The position numbers and the translations under genes were made by a program. A stretch of DNA of 36,919 nucleotides from Pseudomonadota bacterium (GTDB taxonomy: Bacteria; Pseudomonadota; Gammaproteobacteria; Burkholderiales; Burkholderiaceae_C): the NCBI GenBank assembly GCA_022566735.1, contig JADFIG010000034.1, positions 1-36,919 on the forward strand, given 5' to 3'. The notes under the pieces were generated by a model. That model saw only the letters and a list, made by a program, of their open reading frames with translations. It made no database searches and was not told the origin of the DNA. Of the stretch, positions 1 through 8,757 are shown in pieces (position 1 is the first letter of the stretch; each line of letters opens with the position of its first letter).

Positions 1-281
1 CGCGCGTCGTGCAGCGCCTCGAACGCCGCGCCGAAACGCGACGCCATCGCGCGCGCAACCGCGCGGTCGCCTTCGGCGAACGTGGTGAGGTCGGCACCCG
101 CGCTGAAGAACTTCGGGCCGTCGCCGGTGATCACCAGCGCGCGCACGCGCGAGTTCGCATTCAGTTCGGCGACGGTTGCCTGCAGTTGCCGCAGCCCGTC
201 GGCGGTAAAGGCGTTCGCGGGCGGACGCTTGAGCGTCGCGCACGCGATCGCGCCGTCGTCGACGTAGTCCAGTTCGATCAT
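1..281 (-). CDS. Enoyl-CoA hydratase/isomerase family protein (partial, N-terminal part)
   Basis: This is the N-terminal 93 residues of a crotonase-fold enzyme; the rest lies beyond the left edge. The translation starts MIELDYVDDGAIACATLKRP and contains NAFT, then the CoA/oxyanion-hole region GPKFFSAGADLTTF, which matches the crotonase pattern of F-S-A-G-A-D-L. The start ATG overlaps the mmsB stop by one base (TGATG), so the two genes are translationally coupled. Family members hydrate or isomerise acyl-CoA esters; beside mmsB and mmsA a role in valine or fatty-acid breakdown is likely. Which acyl-CoA it uses cannot be told from this fragment. Codon choice resembles mmsB rather than the genes upstream in the operon. 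Confidence 0.85.
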   Translation of the reverse strand, partial: MIELDYVDDGAIACATLKRPPANAFTADGLRQLQATVAELNANSRVRALVITGDGPKFFSAGADLTTFAEGDRAVARAMASRFGAAFEALHDA

Positions 282-1180
282 CACGCGTCCTTCTTGGTTG
301 CCGGTTGATACAGGCGGATCACCGCCGAGAAATCGAGCTGGCCGTCGCCGCGGCTACTCATCGTCTGGTACAGCTGCTGCGCGAGCGCGCCGAGATAGAC
401 GGGCTGGCGCGCCTGCTTCGCGGCATCGTTCGCGAGGCCGAGATCCTTCAGCATCAGGTCGGTGCCGAAGCCGCCCGAGTAACCACGCGACGAAGGCGCG
501 GTTTCGATCACGCCCGGATACGGGTTGTAGGTATCCGAACTCCAGCAGCGGCCCGTCGACGTGTTGACGATGCCGGCCAGCACTTTCGGGTCGATGCCGA
601 GCGCGACGCCGAGCGACATCGCCTCCGACACGGCCGCCATCGAGATGCCGAGCACGAGGTTGTTGCAGACCTTCGCCACCTGCCCCATGCCCGTCGCACC
701 GCAGTGGACGATGTTCTTGCCCATGCCCGTGAGCACCGGCTTCACGCGCTCGAAATCCGCGTCGCTGCCGCCGACCATGAAAGTCAGCGTGCCGGCCGCC
801 GCGCCGCCGGTGCCGCCCGACACCGGCGCATCGACGAACGCGCCGCCGTGCTCGCGCACGAGCGCGCCGAACGCCTGTGCGCTCGCCGGGTCGATCGTGC
901 TCGAATCGATCACGGTCGCGCCCGCGCCGAGGCCGGCGAGCACGCCGTTCTCGCCGGACAGCACCGAGCGCACGTGCGGAGCGGCCGGCAGCATCGTGAT
1001 GACGAACGTCGCGCCCGAGGCCGCATCGCGCGGCGATGCGGCCACCTGTGCACCGGCATCCTGCAGCGCGCGCAAGGCGTCGGCGCTCAGGTCGAACGCA
1101 TGTACTTCATGGCCTGCTTTCAGCAGGTTCAGCGCCATCGGCGCGCCCATGTGGCCGAGGCCGATAAAACCGATTTTCAT
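281..1180 (-). CDS. mmsB: 3-hydroxyisobutyrate dehydrogenase
   Basis: Oxidises 3-hydroxyisobutyrate to methylmalonate semialdehyde with NAD+, the step before MmsA in valine degradation. The 299-residue protein has the usual family length. It begins MKIGFIGLGHMG, with the GxGxxG dinucleotide fold at residues 7-12, the substrate-binding segment DAPVSGGTGGAAAGT at 118-131, the catalytic lysine K170 in GQVAKVCNN, and the C-terminal GGFGTDLMLKDLGLA segment typical of this family. A good Shine-Dalgarno (GGAGG, 8 nt before ATG) supports the start. It lies 18 bp after mmsA. Alanine is mostly GCG and proline nearly always CCG here, whereas the thiolase and dehydrogenase genes upstream prefer GCC and CCC. 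The protein reads very like Burkholderia MmsB, which suggests a transferred or recombined segment. Confidence 0.96.
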   Translation of the reverse strand: MKIGFIGLGHMGAPMALNLLKAGHEVHAFDLSADALRALQDAGAQVAASPRDAASGATFVITMLPAAPHVRSVLSGENGVLAGLGAGATVIDSSTIDPASAQAFGALVREHGGAFVDAPVSGGTGGAAAGTLTFMVGGSDADFERVKPVLTGMGKNIVHCGATGMGQVAKVCNNLVLGISMAAVSEAMSLGVALGIDPKVLAGIVNTSTGRCWSSDTYNPYPGVIETAPSSRGYSGGFGTDLMLKDLGLANDAAKQARQPVYLGALAQQLYQTMSSRGDGQLDFSAVIRLYQPATKKDA

Positions 1181-1198
1181 GTTGGGTTCCTCCGCCGC

Positions 1199-2740
1199 TC
1201 AATGCAGCCGGATCGTCGTGTTCACCGGGCCGGCCGTCGTGTCGTCGTCGAACCAGCGCGCGGTGACCGTCTTGGTCTGCGTGTAGAAAAGGACCACTTG
1301 TTTGCCGTAGGGGCCCAGGTCGCCCAGCTTGGAGCCGCGTGAGCCGGTAAACGAGAAGAGCGGCACAGGCACTGGGATAGGCACGTTGATGCCCACCTGG
1401 CCCACCTCGATCTCCTCCTCGAACTTGCGAGCCGCCGCGCCCGACTGCGTGAAGATGGCCGTGCCGTTGCCGTTCGGGTTGGCGTTGGTGATCGCGATGG
1501 CCTCATCCATCGTCTCGGCCTCTACGATGCACAGCACCGGGCCGAAGATTTCCTGCTCGTAGACCGACATGCCCGGCCTCACGCCGCTGAAGATGGTCGG
1601 GCCGACGAAGTTGCCTTCCTTCAGTGCGCCGGGCAGCGACGGTATGCGGCCGTCTAACTCCAGCTGGGCGCCGTCCTCGACACCTCGGGCGATCAACGCC
1701 TCGACGCGCTCGCGCGCTGCACAGGAGATCAGCGGGCCGACGTCCGTTGATGCCGAGTCGCCGGCACCCACGCTGAGCTTCTTGGCGCGCGCCACCAGGT
1801 CAGGCACCCACTTGCGGGCTTCGCCCACCAGCACGGCCACCGACAGCGCCATGCAGCGCTGGCCCGCGGCGCCGAAGGCAGCACCGGCCAGCGCGTTGAG
1901 CGTTTGCTCCTTGTTCGCGTCGGGCACCACGATGGCGTGGTTCTTCGCGCCCATCATGCACTGCACGCGCTTGCCGTTCAGGCTGGCGCGCTCGTAGACG
2001 TGCGTGCCCACACGGGTGGAGCCGACGAAGGAGATCGCTTTCACGTCCGGGTGGTCGCACAGCGCGTTGACGACGTGCTCGCCACCGTGCACCACGTTCA
2101 GTACGCCGGGCGGGACGCCGGCTTCCAGCGCCAGTTCCACAAGGCGCATCGTCACCAGCGGGTCCTGCTCCGAGGGCTTGAGCACGAAGGTGTTGCCGCA
2201 GGCGATGGCCATCGGGAACATCCACAGCGGGATCATGGCGGGGAAGTTGAAGGGCGTGATGCCCGCGCACACGCCGATGGGCTGGCGCAGGGTGTAGGTG
2301 TCCACGCCGTTGGCCACGTTTTCGGCCAGCTCGCCGAGCTGCAGCGTGCCCACCGAGCAGGCGTGCTCGACGACCTCCAGGCCACGGACGATGTCGCCCT
2401 CGGCGTCGGCCAGGGTCTTGCCCTGCTCCAGCGTGAGCACGTGGGCGATGCGGCTCAGGTGCTCGCGCAGCAGGGCCTGGAAGCGCAGCATGATGCGCAT
2501 GCGCACGGCCAGCGGCGTGGCCTTCCAGGTGACGAAGGCCTGGCGCGCGGCGGCCACCGCCGCATCGACCTCTTCCGGCGTGGCCATGGGCACCTGGGCC
2601 AGCACCTCCTGCGTGGCCGGGTTGACGATGGGGTGCAGCTCGGTGCTGCGCGAGTCGACGAACTCGCCCTGGATCAACAGGCGGACCGTGGGGCGGCTGA
2701 CGGGCGAGTGGCTGCCGTAGAGGTGGGGCGTGGTGCTCAT
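1199..2740 (-). CDS. mmsA: Methylmalonate-semialdehyde dehydrogenase (CoA-acylating)
   Basis: Converts methylmalonate semialdehyde, NAD+ and CoA to propionyl-CoA and CO2, the last dedicated step of valine degradation. The 513-residue protein shows the aldehyde dehydrogenase order of motifs: PFNFPAM (163-169), the cofactor-binding KPSEQDP (188-194), GSTRVG (240-245), and the catalytic cysteine C296 in FGAAGQRCM, a form typical of MmsA rather than other aldehyde dehydrogenases. The C-terminal [13 protein letters not shown] is also an MmsA hallmark. A short N-terminal extension of about 20 residues precedes the conserved core; the GGAG box about 11 nt before this ATG fits the start. The last 30 or so codons switch to GCG/ACG/CCG choice, unlike the rest of the gene, so a composition boundary may lie inside its 3' end (about 1210-1310). 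Confidence 0.96.
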   Translation of the reverse strand: MSTTPHLYGSHSPVSRPTVRLLIQGEFVDSRSTELHPIVNPATQEVLAQVPMATPEEVDAAVAAARQAFVTWKATPLAVRMRIMLRFQALLREHLSRIAHVLTLEQGKTLADAEGDIVRGLEVVEHACSVGTLQLGELAENVANGVDTYTLRQPIGVCAGITPFNFPAMIPLWMFPMAIACGNTFVLKPSEQDPLVTMRLVELALEAGVPPGVLNVVHGGEHVVNALCDHPDVKAISFVGSTRVGTHVYERASLNGKRVQCMMGAKNHAIVVPDANKEQTLNALAGAAFGAAGQRCMALSVAVLVGEARKWVPDLVARAKKLSVGAGDSASTDVGPLISCAARERVEALIARGVEDGAQLELDGRIPSLPGALKEGNFVGPTIFSGVRPGMSVYEQEIFGPVLCIVEAETMDEAIAITNANPNGNGTAIFTQSGAAARKFEEEIEVGQVGINVPIPVPVPLFSFTGSRGSKLGDLGPYGKQVVLFYTQTKTVTARWFDDDTTAGPVNTTIRLH

Positions 2741-2772
2741 GGGTGTGCTTTCTCCGGTCCGGGATCAGGGGT

Positions 2773-3924
2773 TCACAGCTGGCGGGCGATGACGATCTTC
2801 TGGATCTCGCTCGTGCCTTCGTAGATCTGGGTGATGCGGGCGTCGCGGTAGTGGCGCTCCACCGCGTAGTCTTGCAGGTAGCCATTGCCGCCGTGCACCT
2901 GGATGGCCTTGGAGCACACCCACTCGGCGGTCTCGGAAGCCATCAGCTTGGCCTGCGAGGCCTCGGAGATGCAGGGCACGCCGGCCATGCGCAGGCGGGC
3001 GGCGTGGTGCACCATCAGGCGCGCGGCGTTCAGGCGGGTGTGCATCTCGGCGAGCATCTGCGCGATGGCCTGGTGCTCGGCGATGGGCTTGCCGAACTGC
3101 ACCCGTTCGCGCGCATAGGCCCGTGCCGCATCGAGCGCCGCCCGCGCGATGCCCACGGCCTGCGCGCCGATGCCGATGCGCCCGCCTTCGAGGTTGGACA
3201 GCGCGATCTTCAAACCCTCGCCGCGCTGGCCCAGCAGGTGGGCGGCCGGGATGCGCACGCCTTGCAGCGAGATGGCGCAGGTGTCGGAGGCGCGGATGCC
3301 CATCTTGTGCTCTTCGCGCTCGACCACGAAGCCCGGCGTGTCGGTGGGCACGATGAAGGCCGACAGGCCCTTCTTGCCCAGGGCCGGGTCGGTCACGGCG
3401 AAGACGATGGCCATGCCCGCGCGCCGCCCGTTGGTGATGAACTGCTTGGCGCCGTCGAGCACCCAGTGGGCACCTTCGCCGTTGCCATCCAGCACCGCGC
3501 GCGTGCGCAGCGCATCGGCCTCGGAGCCGGCTTGCGGCTCGGTCAGGCAGAAGGCGCCGATGACCTCGCCCGAGGCCAGCCGCGGCAGCCACTGCGCTTT
3601 CTGCGCCTCGCTGCCAAAGCGCAGGATGGGCACGCAGCCCACCGAGTTGTGCACGCTCATCAGTGTGGCGCACGAGGCGCAGCCCGCGGCGATTTCCTCG
3701 ATGGCCAGGGCGTAGGCCAGGTCGTCGGTCTTGCTGCCGCCCCAGTCTTCGGGCACCAGCATGCCCAGCAGGCCGAGCTCGCCCATCTGGCGGACCACGG
3801 CGGGCGGCAGGGCGCCCTCGCGGTCCCATTGCGCGGCGTTCGGGGCCAGCACGGACTGGGCGAAATCGCGGGTGGCATCGCGCACCAGGCGCTGGTCTTC
3901 GGTCAACAGGGCGTCGTGGCTCAT
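2773..3924 (-). CDS. Acyl-CoA dehydrogenase (probably isobutyryl- or short/branched-chain)
   Basis: FAD enzyme of 383 residues that makes the alpha-beta double bond in acyl-CoA. It starts [16 protein letters not shown] and shows the N-domain [10 protein letters not shown], the FAD/substrate segment [24 protein letters not shown] in the beta domain, the [14 protein letters not shown] helix, and the C-terminal [12 protein letters not shown] followed by [10 protein letters not shown], where the glutamate of YEGT is the family's catalytic base. No frameshift is seen. It lies 32 bp upstream of mmsA and 14 bp after the thiolase stop, so it is in the same transcript. Next to mmsAB, isobutyryl-CoA or 2-methylbutyryl-CoA is the likely substrate, but this is inferred from context. 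No clear Shine-Dalgarno precedes the ATG. Confidence 0.93.
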   Translation of the reverse strand: MSHDALLTEDQRLVRDATRDFAQSVLAPNAAQWDREGALPPAVVRQMGELGLLGMLVPEDWGGSKTDDLAYALAIEEIAAGCASCATLMSVHNSVGCVPILRFGSEAQKAQWLPRLASGEVIGAFCLTEPQAGSEADALRTRAVLDGNGEGAHWVLDGAKQFITNGRRAGMAIVFAVTDPALGKKGLSAFIVPTDTPGFVVEREEHKMGIRASDTCAISLQGVRIPAAHLLGQRGEGLKIALSNLEGGRIGIGAQAVGIARAALDAARAYARERVQFGKPIAEHQAIAQMLAEMHTRLNAARLMVHHAARLRMAGVPCISEASQAKLMASETAEWVCSKAIQVHGGNGYLQDYAVERHYRDARITQIYEGTSEIQKIVIARQL

Positions 3925-3938
3925 GGTGTGTCGATGGG

Positions 3939-5138
3939 TCAAAGCAACTCGATGGCCATGGCCGTGGCCTCGCCACCGCCGATGCACAGCGAGGCCACGC
4001 CGCGCTTGTGGCCGCGCTGCTGCAGCGCATGGATGAGCGTGACGAGGATGCGCGCGCCCGTGGCGCCGATGGGGTGGCCCAGGGCGCAGGCGCCACCATG
4101 CACATTGACCTTGTCGTGGCTCAGGCCCAGCTCGCGCATGGCGATGAGCGTGACCACGGCGAAGGCCTCGTTGATTTCGTACAGGTCCACGTCGGCGTCG
4201 GACCAGCCGGTCAGCTCGAACAGCTTCTCGATGGCGCCCACCGGGGCCGTGGTGAAGCGCGCCGGCGGTCCGGCGTGCGTGCTGTGGCCGACGATGCGCG
4301 CGATGGGCTGCCAGTCGCGCGAGCGGGCGGTGCTGTCGCGGGTCAGCACCAGGGCGGCCGCACCGTCGGAGATCGAGGCCGAGCTGGCCGCCGTCACCGT
4401 GCCGTCCTTGCCGTCTTTGGCGAACGCCGGCTTGAGCGTGGCGATCTTGTCGGGGCGGCACTGGCCGGGCGTCTCGTCGACCCGCAGCTCGCGCACCTCG
4501 CCGCCACCCGCGCCTTTCACATGCACCGTCACCGGCGCGATCTCGCCGGCGAACAGGCCTTGCGCCACCGCGGCCTGGGCACGCTGCACCGAGGCCAGGG
4601 CGTAGGCGTCCTGCTCGGCACGCGTGAAGCCCAGCTCCTGGGCGATGGCCTCGGCGTGCATGCCCATCAGCTGGCCGTCGTAGGCGTCTTGCAGGCCGTC
4701 GAAGAACATGTGGTCCACCATCTGGCCGTGGCCCAGGCGCTGGCCGCTGCGGGCCGAGGGCAGCAGGTAGGGCGCGCGGCTCATGGACTCCATGCCGCCG
4801 GCCACCAGCAGGCTGGCGCTGCCGGCGAGCAGCTGGTCGTGGGCCAGCATCACCGTCTTCATGCCGGAGCCGCACATCTTGGTCAGCGTGGTGGCGGGCA
4901 CGCTGTCGGGCAGTCCGGCGGACAGCAGGGCCTGGCGCGCCGGGGCCTGGCCGATGCCGGCCATCAGGCAGCAGCCCATGTAGACCTCGTCGACCTCGCT
5001 GGCGTGCACCCCGGCTTTCAGGATGGCATCGCGGATGGCGGCGCCACCCAGCACGGGCGCGGGCAGCGACTGGAGCTGGCCCTGGAAACTGCCGATGGCC
5101 GTGCGGCGCGCGGCCAGGATGACGACGGGATCGTTCAT
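3939..5138 (-). CDS. Acetyl-CoA C-acyltransferase (thiolase)
   Basis: Degradative thiolase of 399 residues that splits 3-ketoacyl-CoA with CoA. The nucleophilic cysteine C89 lies in [10 protein letters not shown], followed by [11 protein letters not shown]. The second half has the conserved NEAF and [16 protein letters not shown] with the catalytic histidine, and the second active-site cysteine in SLCIGGGEA near the C terminus. The start follows a strong GAGGAG box 7 nt upstream. Beside the SDR and acyl-CoA dehydrogenase it probably cleaves 2-methylacetoacetyl-CoA from isoleucine (giving acetyl-CoA and propionyl-CoA), though acetoacetyl-CoA is equally possible on sequence alone. The gene is 24 bp downstream of the SDR gene. 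Confidence 0.94.
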   Translation of the reverse strand: MNDPVVILAARRTAIGSFQGQLQSLPAPVLGGAAIRDAILKAGVHASEVDEVYMGCCLMAGIGQAPARQALLSAGLPDSVPATTLTKMCGSGMKTVMLAHDQLLAGSASLLVAGGMESMSRAPYLLPSARSGQRLGHGQMVDHMFFDGLQDAYDGQLMGMHAEAIAQELGFTRAEQDAYALASVQRAQAAVAQGLFAGEIAPVTVHVKGAGGGEVRELRVDETPGQCRPDKIATLKPAFAKDGKDGTVTAASSASISDGAAALVLTRDSTARSRDWQPIARIVGHSTHAGPPARFTTAPVGAIEKLFELTGWSDADVDLYEINEAFAVVTLIAMRELGLSHDKVNVHGGACALGHPIGATGARILVTLIHALQQRGHKRGVASLCIGGGEATAMAIELL

Positions 5139-5162
5139 GTGTGGCTCCTCACTGTGCGGACT

Positions 5163-5957
5163 TCATTTGGCGGCCATGCGGATGCCGCCGTCGATGCGGA
5201 TCACCTCGCCATTGAGGTAGTCGTTGTCGACGATGCTGCGCACCAGCGCGGCGTACTCGGCGGGGCGGCCCAGGCGCGCGGGGTGGGGCACGCTGCGGCC
5301 CAGGCTGTCTTGCACCTCCTGCGGCAGGCCCAGCAGCATGGGCGTCTCGAAGATGCCCGGGGCGATGGTCATGACGCGGATGCGGTCGCGCGCCAGCTCG
5401 CGGGCGGCCGGCAGGGTCATGGCCACCACGCCGCCCTTGGACGCGGCATAGGCGGCCTGGCCGATCTGGCCATCGAAGGCCGCCACCGAGGCGGTGTTGA
5501 CGATCACGCCCTGGGAGTCTTCGGGATGGGCTTCGGGGCGGGCGGCGCCACCGGGGGAACCCGAGGCGATCATCGCCGGCACGGCCAGGCGCATCATGTT
5601 GAAGGTGCCGATCAGGTTGACCTGGATGGTGCGGCTGAAGCTGTCCAGCCGGTGCGGACCGTTCTTGCCGTGGATTTTTTCGGCCGGGCCGATGCCCGCG
5701 GCGTTGACCAGCACGTCGAGGCGGCCGAAGCGCTGCACGGCGGTGTCCACCGCGGCCTGGGCGCTGGCCTCGTCCACCACATTGGTTTGCACATAGGCCA
5801 CGCGCTCGCCGTCTTGCGGGGTGAGGACGCCCTCGCGCGGTGGCGCCAGGTCGGCGATGACGACGCGGGCGCCGGCGTCCAGGGCCATGCGGGCGGTGGC
5901 GGCGCCCAGCCCGGAGCTGCCGCCGGTGATCAGGAAGACGCTGTCTTGGACTTGCAT
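5163..5957 (-). CDS. SDR-family 3-hydroxyacyl-CoA dehydrogenase (2-methyl-3-hydroxybutyryl-CoA type)
   Basis: Short-chain dehydrogenase of 264 residues. It has the cofactor motif TGGSSGLG (11-18), D36 after beta-2 (IADL) which favours NAD(H), NAAG (85-88), and the catalytic S157, Y170 and K174 (AAYAASKGG). The overall pattern, with ITGGSSGLGAAT at the start and GEVIRIDGGIRM at the end, resembles type II 3-hydroxyacyl-CoA dehydrogenases (HSD17B10-like), which act in isoleucine breakdown. An insert rich in Gly, Pro and Glu at about 132-149 precedes the catalytic serine. An in-frame ATG 10 codons earlier (5987) exists, but the chosen start puts the fold at the usual distance. It is the first gene of the operon. 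Confidence 0.9.
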   Translation of the reverse strand: MQVQDSVFLITGGSSGLGAATARMALDAGARVVIADLAPPREGVLTPQDGERVAYVQTNVVDEASAQAAVDTAVQRFGRLDVLVNAAGIGPAEKIHGKNGPHRLDSFSRTIQVNLIGTFNMMRLAVPAMIASGSPGGAARPEAHPEDSQGVIVNTASVAAFDGQIGQAAYAASKGGVVAMTLPAARELARDRIRVMTIAPGIFETPMLLGLPQEVQDSLGRSVPHPARLGRPAEYAALVRSIVDNDYLNGEVIRIDGGIRMAAK

Positions 5958-5988
5958 GAGCGGGCGGGGCACGCGGCCCGTTGACACG

Positions 5989-6002
5989 AGATGGAACCAT
6001 CT
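5989..6002. promoter_or_regulatory. Inverted repeat upstream of the catabolic operon
   Basis: AGATGG and CCATCT form perfect 6-bp arms around two bases, 31 bp upstream of the SDR start codon. A 2-nt spacer cannot make an RNA hairpin easily, so a protein-binding operator for a dimeric regulator is the more likely reading. No regulator gene is adjacent, and I could not find a convincing -35/-10 pair beside it. Confidence 0.3.
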
Positions 6003-6093
6003 TGCCCCATCGGCCGCGGCTTGCCCACCGTCAAAACCATGCCATCCGGCTGCCGTGTCAGCAGGGCGACGCGTCAGCGGGTGACGGTGCGGC

Positions 6094-6123
6094 GCGCCTG
6101 CGTTGGCGCCTTGCCGCAGGCGC
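6094..6123 (-). terminator. Strong hairpin downstream of the UPF0016 gene
   Basis: GCGCCTGCG and CGCAGGCGC form a perfect 9-bp GC-rich stem with a 12-nt loop, starting 17 nt beyond the UPF0016 stop codon on the minus strand. An alternative stem GGCGCC/GGCGCC lies inside the same segment. There is no T-run after it, so it is not a textbook intrinsic terminator; it may end or stabilise the transcript. Confidence 0.45.
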
Positions 6124-6140
6124 CGGCAGCGTCACTCGGC

Positions 6141-6731
6141 TCAGAACCCCAGGCCCTTGGCGGCGCCCATCAGGGTGGCGGCGCCCAGCAGCGCGAAGAT
6201 GCCCGCGGCGATGCCGTGCACCAGGCGCATCGGGATCTTCGCGGCCAGCTTGTCGCCCACGAACACCGCCGGCACATCGGCGATCAGCATGCCCAGCGTC
6301 GTGCCGGCCACCACCCACAGCGGGTCCGGGAAGTGCGCGGCCATGGCCACCGTGGCGATCTGCGTCTTGTCGCCCATCTCGGCCAGGAAGAAGGTGATCA
6401 GCGTGGCGCCGAACACGCCGAAGCGTTGCGCCACCTGGGCCTCGTCGTCCTCGATCTCGTCGGGGATGAGCGTCCACACCGCCATGCCGATGAACGACAC
6501 CCCCAGCACCCAGCGCAGCACCTCGGGGCGGAGCATGGCGGTGATCCAGCTGCCCAGGGCGCCGGCCAGGCCGTGGTTGAGCAGCGTGGCGACCAGGATG
6601 CCGGCGACGATGGGCAGGGGCTTCTTGAAGCGGGCGGCCAGCAGGAAGGCCAGCAGCTGGGTCTTGTCGCCGATTTCGGCGAGCGCGACGACACCGGTGG
6701 AGACGGTGAAGGCATCGAGGAAGGAGGACAT
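6141..6731 (-). CDS. UPF0016/GDT1 (TMEM165-type) manganese exporter
   Basis: Inner-membrane protein of 196 residues with two homologous halves of three helices each. Each half carries the family signature E-x-G-D-K-T: AEIGDKTQ at residues 18-25 and AEMGDKTQ at 117-124. These acidic motifs bind the transported divalent cation. An acidic cytoplasmic linker (PDEIEDDEAQ) separates the halves. Family members export Mn2+ or exchange Ca2+/Mn2+ for H+ (GDT1, Vibrio MneA). The manganese riboswitch directly upstream strongly supports Mn2+ export under manganese excess. A modest GGAA box lies 7 nt before the ATG. The gene appears monocistronic. Confidence 0.93.
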   Translation of the reverse strand: MSSFLDAFTVSTGVVALAEIGDKTQLLAFLLAARFKKPLPIVAGILVATLLNHGLAGALGSWITAMLRPEVLRWVLGVSFIGMAVWTLIPDEIEDDEAQVAQRFGVFGATLITFFLAEMGDKTQIATVAMAAHFPDPLWVVAGTTLGMLIADVPAVFVGDKLAAKIPMRLVHGIAAGIFALLGAATLMGAAKGLGF

Positions 6732-6771
6732 GGGCGGGTTCCGACGAATGACAGGCCGGAAGCAGACGCAT

Positions 6772-6812
6772 GACCACGCCGCACCCCCGGCCAGGACGGG
6801 TGCGAGGTGGTC
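6772..6812 (-). promoter_or_regulatory. Expression-platform hairpin of the manganese riboswitch
   Basis: On the minus strand GACCAC, a 3x3 internal loop, and GCACCC pair with GGGTGC and GTGGTC, giving two 6-bp stems around an 11-nt loop. The 5' arm (6812-6807) shares bases with the 3' strand of aptamer stem P1 (TGAC, 6813-6810), so the outer stem and P1 exclude each other. No T-run follows, so it may work by Rho, by pausing or at the translation level rather than as a classical terminator. Confidence 0.6.
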
Positions 6813-6943
6813 AAAGGTCTTGCCAGGCCCCGGCCGATGGCAGAGGCTGCTGACGCCATGGCCTGCGGGCCAAGTGTGTTGACGTCAGCCAGTGGCCGCA
6901 GCGCATCAGCGCACGCGGCGGGCAGCGGCTACTCCCCAGTGAC
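6810..6943 (-). promoter_or_regulatory. yybP-ykoY manganese riboswitch aptamer
   Basis: The minus strand carries the diagnostic GGGGAGTAGCCGC (6937-6925), the L3 segment TCAACACACT (6882-6873) flanked by the P3 stem CTGACG/CGTCAG (6888-6883 with 6855-6850), and the closing GGCAAGACC before CCTTTGAC. P1 forms from GTCA..GG at the 5' end with CC..TGAC at the 3' end (6816-6810). These match the conserved parts of the yybP-ykoY class, known Mn2+ sensors that turn on Mn exporter genes. Its place just upstream of a UPF0016 gene, with a -10 box immediately before it, agrees. Stem boundaries were judged by eye. Confidence 0.93.
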
Positions 6944-6950
6944 GGGCACG

Positions 6951-6956
6951 AGTATA
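6951..6956 (-). promoter_or_regulatory. -10 box of the riboswitch/UPF0016 promoter
   Basis: TATACT on the minus strand matches TATAAT at five of six positions and would start transcription about 7 nt later, at about 6944, right where aptamer stem P1 begins. No good -35 hexamer is seen 16-18 bp upstream. Confidence 0.6.
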
Positions 6957-7041
6957 GCCTCCGGGCCCTGGCAGCACATCTGAGATCATGGGGGCTGGAT
7001 CGGACTGCCACGGCCCCCTGGCCCAGCCCTTGCTTCACACC

Positions 7042-8748
7042 ATGCCCCATGACGTCACCCTGATCTCCACCATCGCGGTGGGCTTCGGCCTGGCCCTGCT
7101 GCTGGGCTTCGTGGCCGCGCGCCTGCGCCTGCCGCCCCTGGTGGGCTACCTGCTGGCCGGCATCGTCATCGGGCCGGGCACGCCGGGCTTCGTGGCCGAC
7201 CTGCAGCTGGCCTCGCAGCTGGCCGAGATCGGCGTCATGCTGCTGATGTTCGGCGTGGGCCTGCACTTCTCGGTGGCCGACCTGATGGCCGTGCGCCGCG
7301 TCGCCATCCCCGGCGCCATCGTGCAGATCGCCGTGGCCGTGGCCATGGGCGCCGCGCTGGCCCACGGCTGGGGCTGGGGCGCGGGCGGGGCGCTGGTGTT
7401 CGGCCTGTGCCTGTCGGTGGCCAGCACGGTGGTGCTGCTCAAGGCCCTGGAGGCCCGCGGCCTGCTGGAGACCGGCAACGGCCGCATCGCCGTGGGCTGG
7501 CTGGTGGTGGAGGACCTGGTCATGGTGCTGGTCCTGGTGCTGCTGCCGGTGTTCGCCGGCTTGCTGCAGCCCGGTGGCAACCGCCCGGCCGCGGCCGCCT
7601 TGTGGCCCACCGTGGCCTGGACGCTGGCCAAGGTCACGGCCTTCATCGTCACCATGCTGGTGGCCGGGCGGCGGGTGTTCCCGCGCGTGCTGTGGTGGGT
7701 GGCCAGCACCGGCTCGCGAGAGCTGTTCACCCTGTGCGTGGTCGCCGCCGCGGTGGGGGTGGCCTTCGGCGCGGCCAAGCTGTTCGACGTGTCCTTCGCG
7801 CTGGGCGCCTTCTTCGCCGGCATGATGATGCGCGAGTCCGAGTTCAGCCACCGCGCCGCCGACGAGTCCCTGCCCTTGCGCGACGCCTTCGCCGTGCTGT
7901 TCTTCGTCTCCGTGGGCATGCTGTTCGACCCGGCCGTGCTGTGGCAGTCGCCGGGCAAGCTGGCCGCCACCGTGGCCATCATCCTGGTCGGCAAGACCCT
8001 GGCGGCCATGGCCCTGGTGCTGCTGCTGCGCTACCCGCTCAACACCGCCATCACCGTGGGCGCCAGCCTGGCCCAGATCGGCGAGTTCTCCTTCATCCTG
8101 GCCGGGCTGGGCGTGGCCCTGCACCTGTTGCCCAAGGAGGGGCAGGACCTCATCCTGGCCGCGGCGCTGCTGTCCATCGCCCTCAACGCCGCGGTGTTCG
8201 CCGCCACCGGCCCGGTGCTGGCCTGGGCCCAGGCGCACTCCGCGCTGGCGCGCCGCCTGGCCCAGCGTGACGACCCGCTGGCCCAGTTGCCCGCGAACGT
8301 GGACCTGTCCCGCGTGCCCGACCTGGTCGTGCTGGTGGGCCACGGTGCGGTGGGCCGTCAGATCAGCGAGCAGCTCCACGCCGCGCGCGTGCCCTGCATC
8401 GTCGCCGACGACCACCGCCAGACCATCGAGGCCTTGCGCCGCGAGCATGTGCACGCCGTGGCCGGCGACCTGATGGACCCGGCCACCCTGATCCAGGCCC
8501 ACATCGCGAAGGCCGCTGTCCTGCTTGTCACGGTGCCGGACAGCCTGCTCATCCGCCACCTGACCGGCATCGCCCGCGAGCTCAACCCCGAGGTCCGCGT
8601 CCTGGCGCACGCCCCCAGCGACGAAGAAGCCCGCCTGCTGCGCCAGGAACTGGGCATCGAGGTCTGCCAGCCCGAACAGGCCCTGGCCCGCGGCATGGGC
8701 GAGCAGGCGATCGCCTGGTTGCGCCCCCCTGGCGCCGCACCCCACTGA
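7042..8748 (+). CDS. CPA2 monovalent cation:proton antiporter, YbaL/KefB type with RCK-N domain
   Basis: Inner-membrane protein of 568 residues: about 12 helices of the Na+/H+ exchanger fold (residues 5-410), starting VGYLLAGIVIGPGTPGF, followed by a cytosolic TrkA-N/RCK domain with the nucleotide motif VGHGAVGRQI. No RCK-C domain follows. This layout is that of YbaL/Kef K+ efflux proteins, where NAD(H) or thiol adducts bound to RCK gate the transporter. I chose ATG 7042 because helix 1 begins a few residues after it; an earlier in-frame ATG at 6988 would add 18 polar residues. The gene is divergent from the riboswitch gene and is followed after 9 bp by a second CPA2 gene. The ion is not shown by sequence. 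Confidence 0.9.
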   Translation: MPHDVTLISTIAVGFGLALLLGFVAARLRLPPLVGYLLAGIVIGPGTPGFVADLQLASQLAEIGVMLLMFGVGLHFSVADLMAVRRVAIPGAIVQIAVAVAMGAALAHGWGWGAGGALVFGLCLSVASTVVLLKALEARGLLETGNGRIAVGWLVVEDLVMVLVLVLLPVFAGLLQPGGNRPAAAALWPTVAWTLAKVTAFIVTMLVAGRRVFPRVLWWVASTGSRELFTLCVVAAAVGVAFGAAKLFDVSFALGAFFAGMMMRESEFSHRAADESLPLRDAFAVLFFVSVGMLFDPAVLWQSPGKLAATVAIILVGKTLAAMALVLLLRYPLNTAITVGASLAQIGEFSFILAGLGVALHLLPKEGQDLILAAALLSIALNAAVFAATGPVLAWAQAHSALARRLAQRDDPLAQLPANVDLSRVPDLVVLVGHGAVGRQISEQLHAARVPCIVADDHRQTIEALRREHVHAVAGDLMDPATLIQAHIAKAAVLLVTVPDSLLIRHLTGIARELNPEVRVLAHAPSDEEARLLRQELGIEVCQPEQALARGMGEQAIAWLRPPGAAPH

Positions 8749-8757
8749 ACCGCCCCC

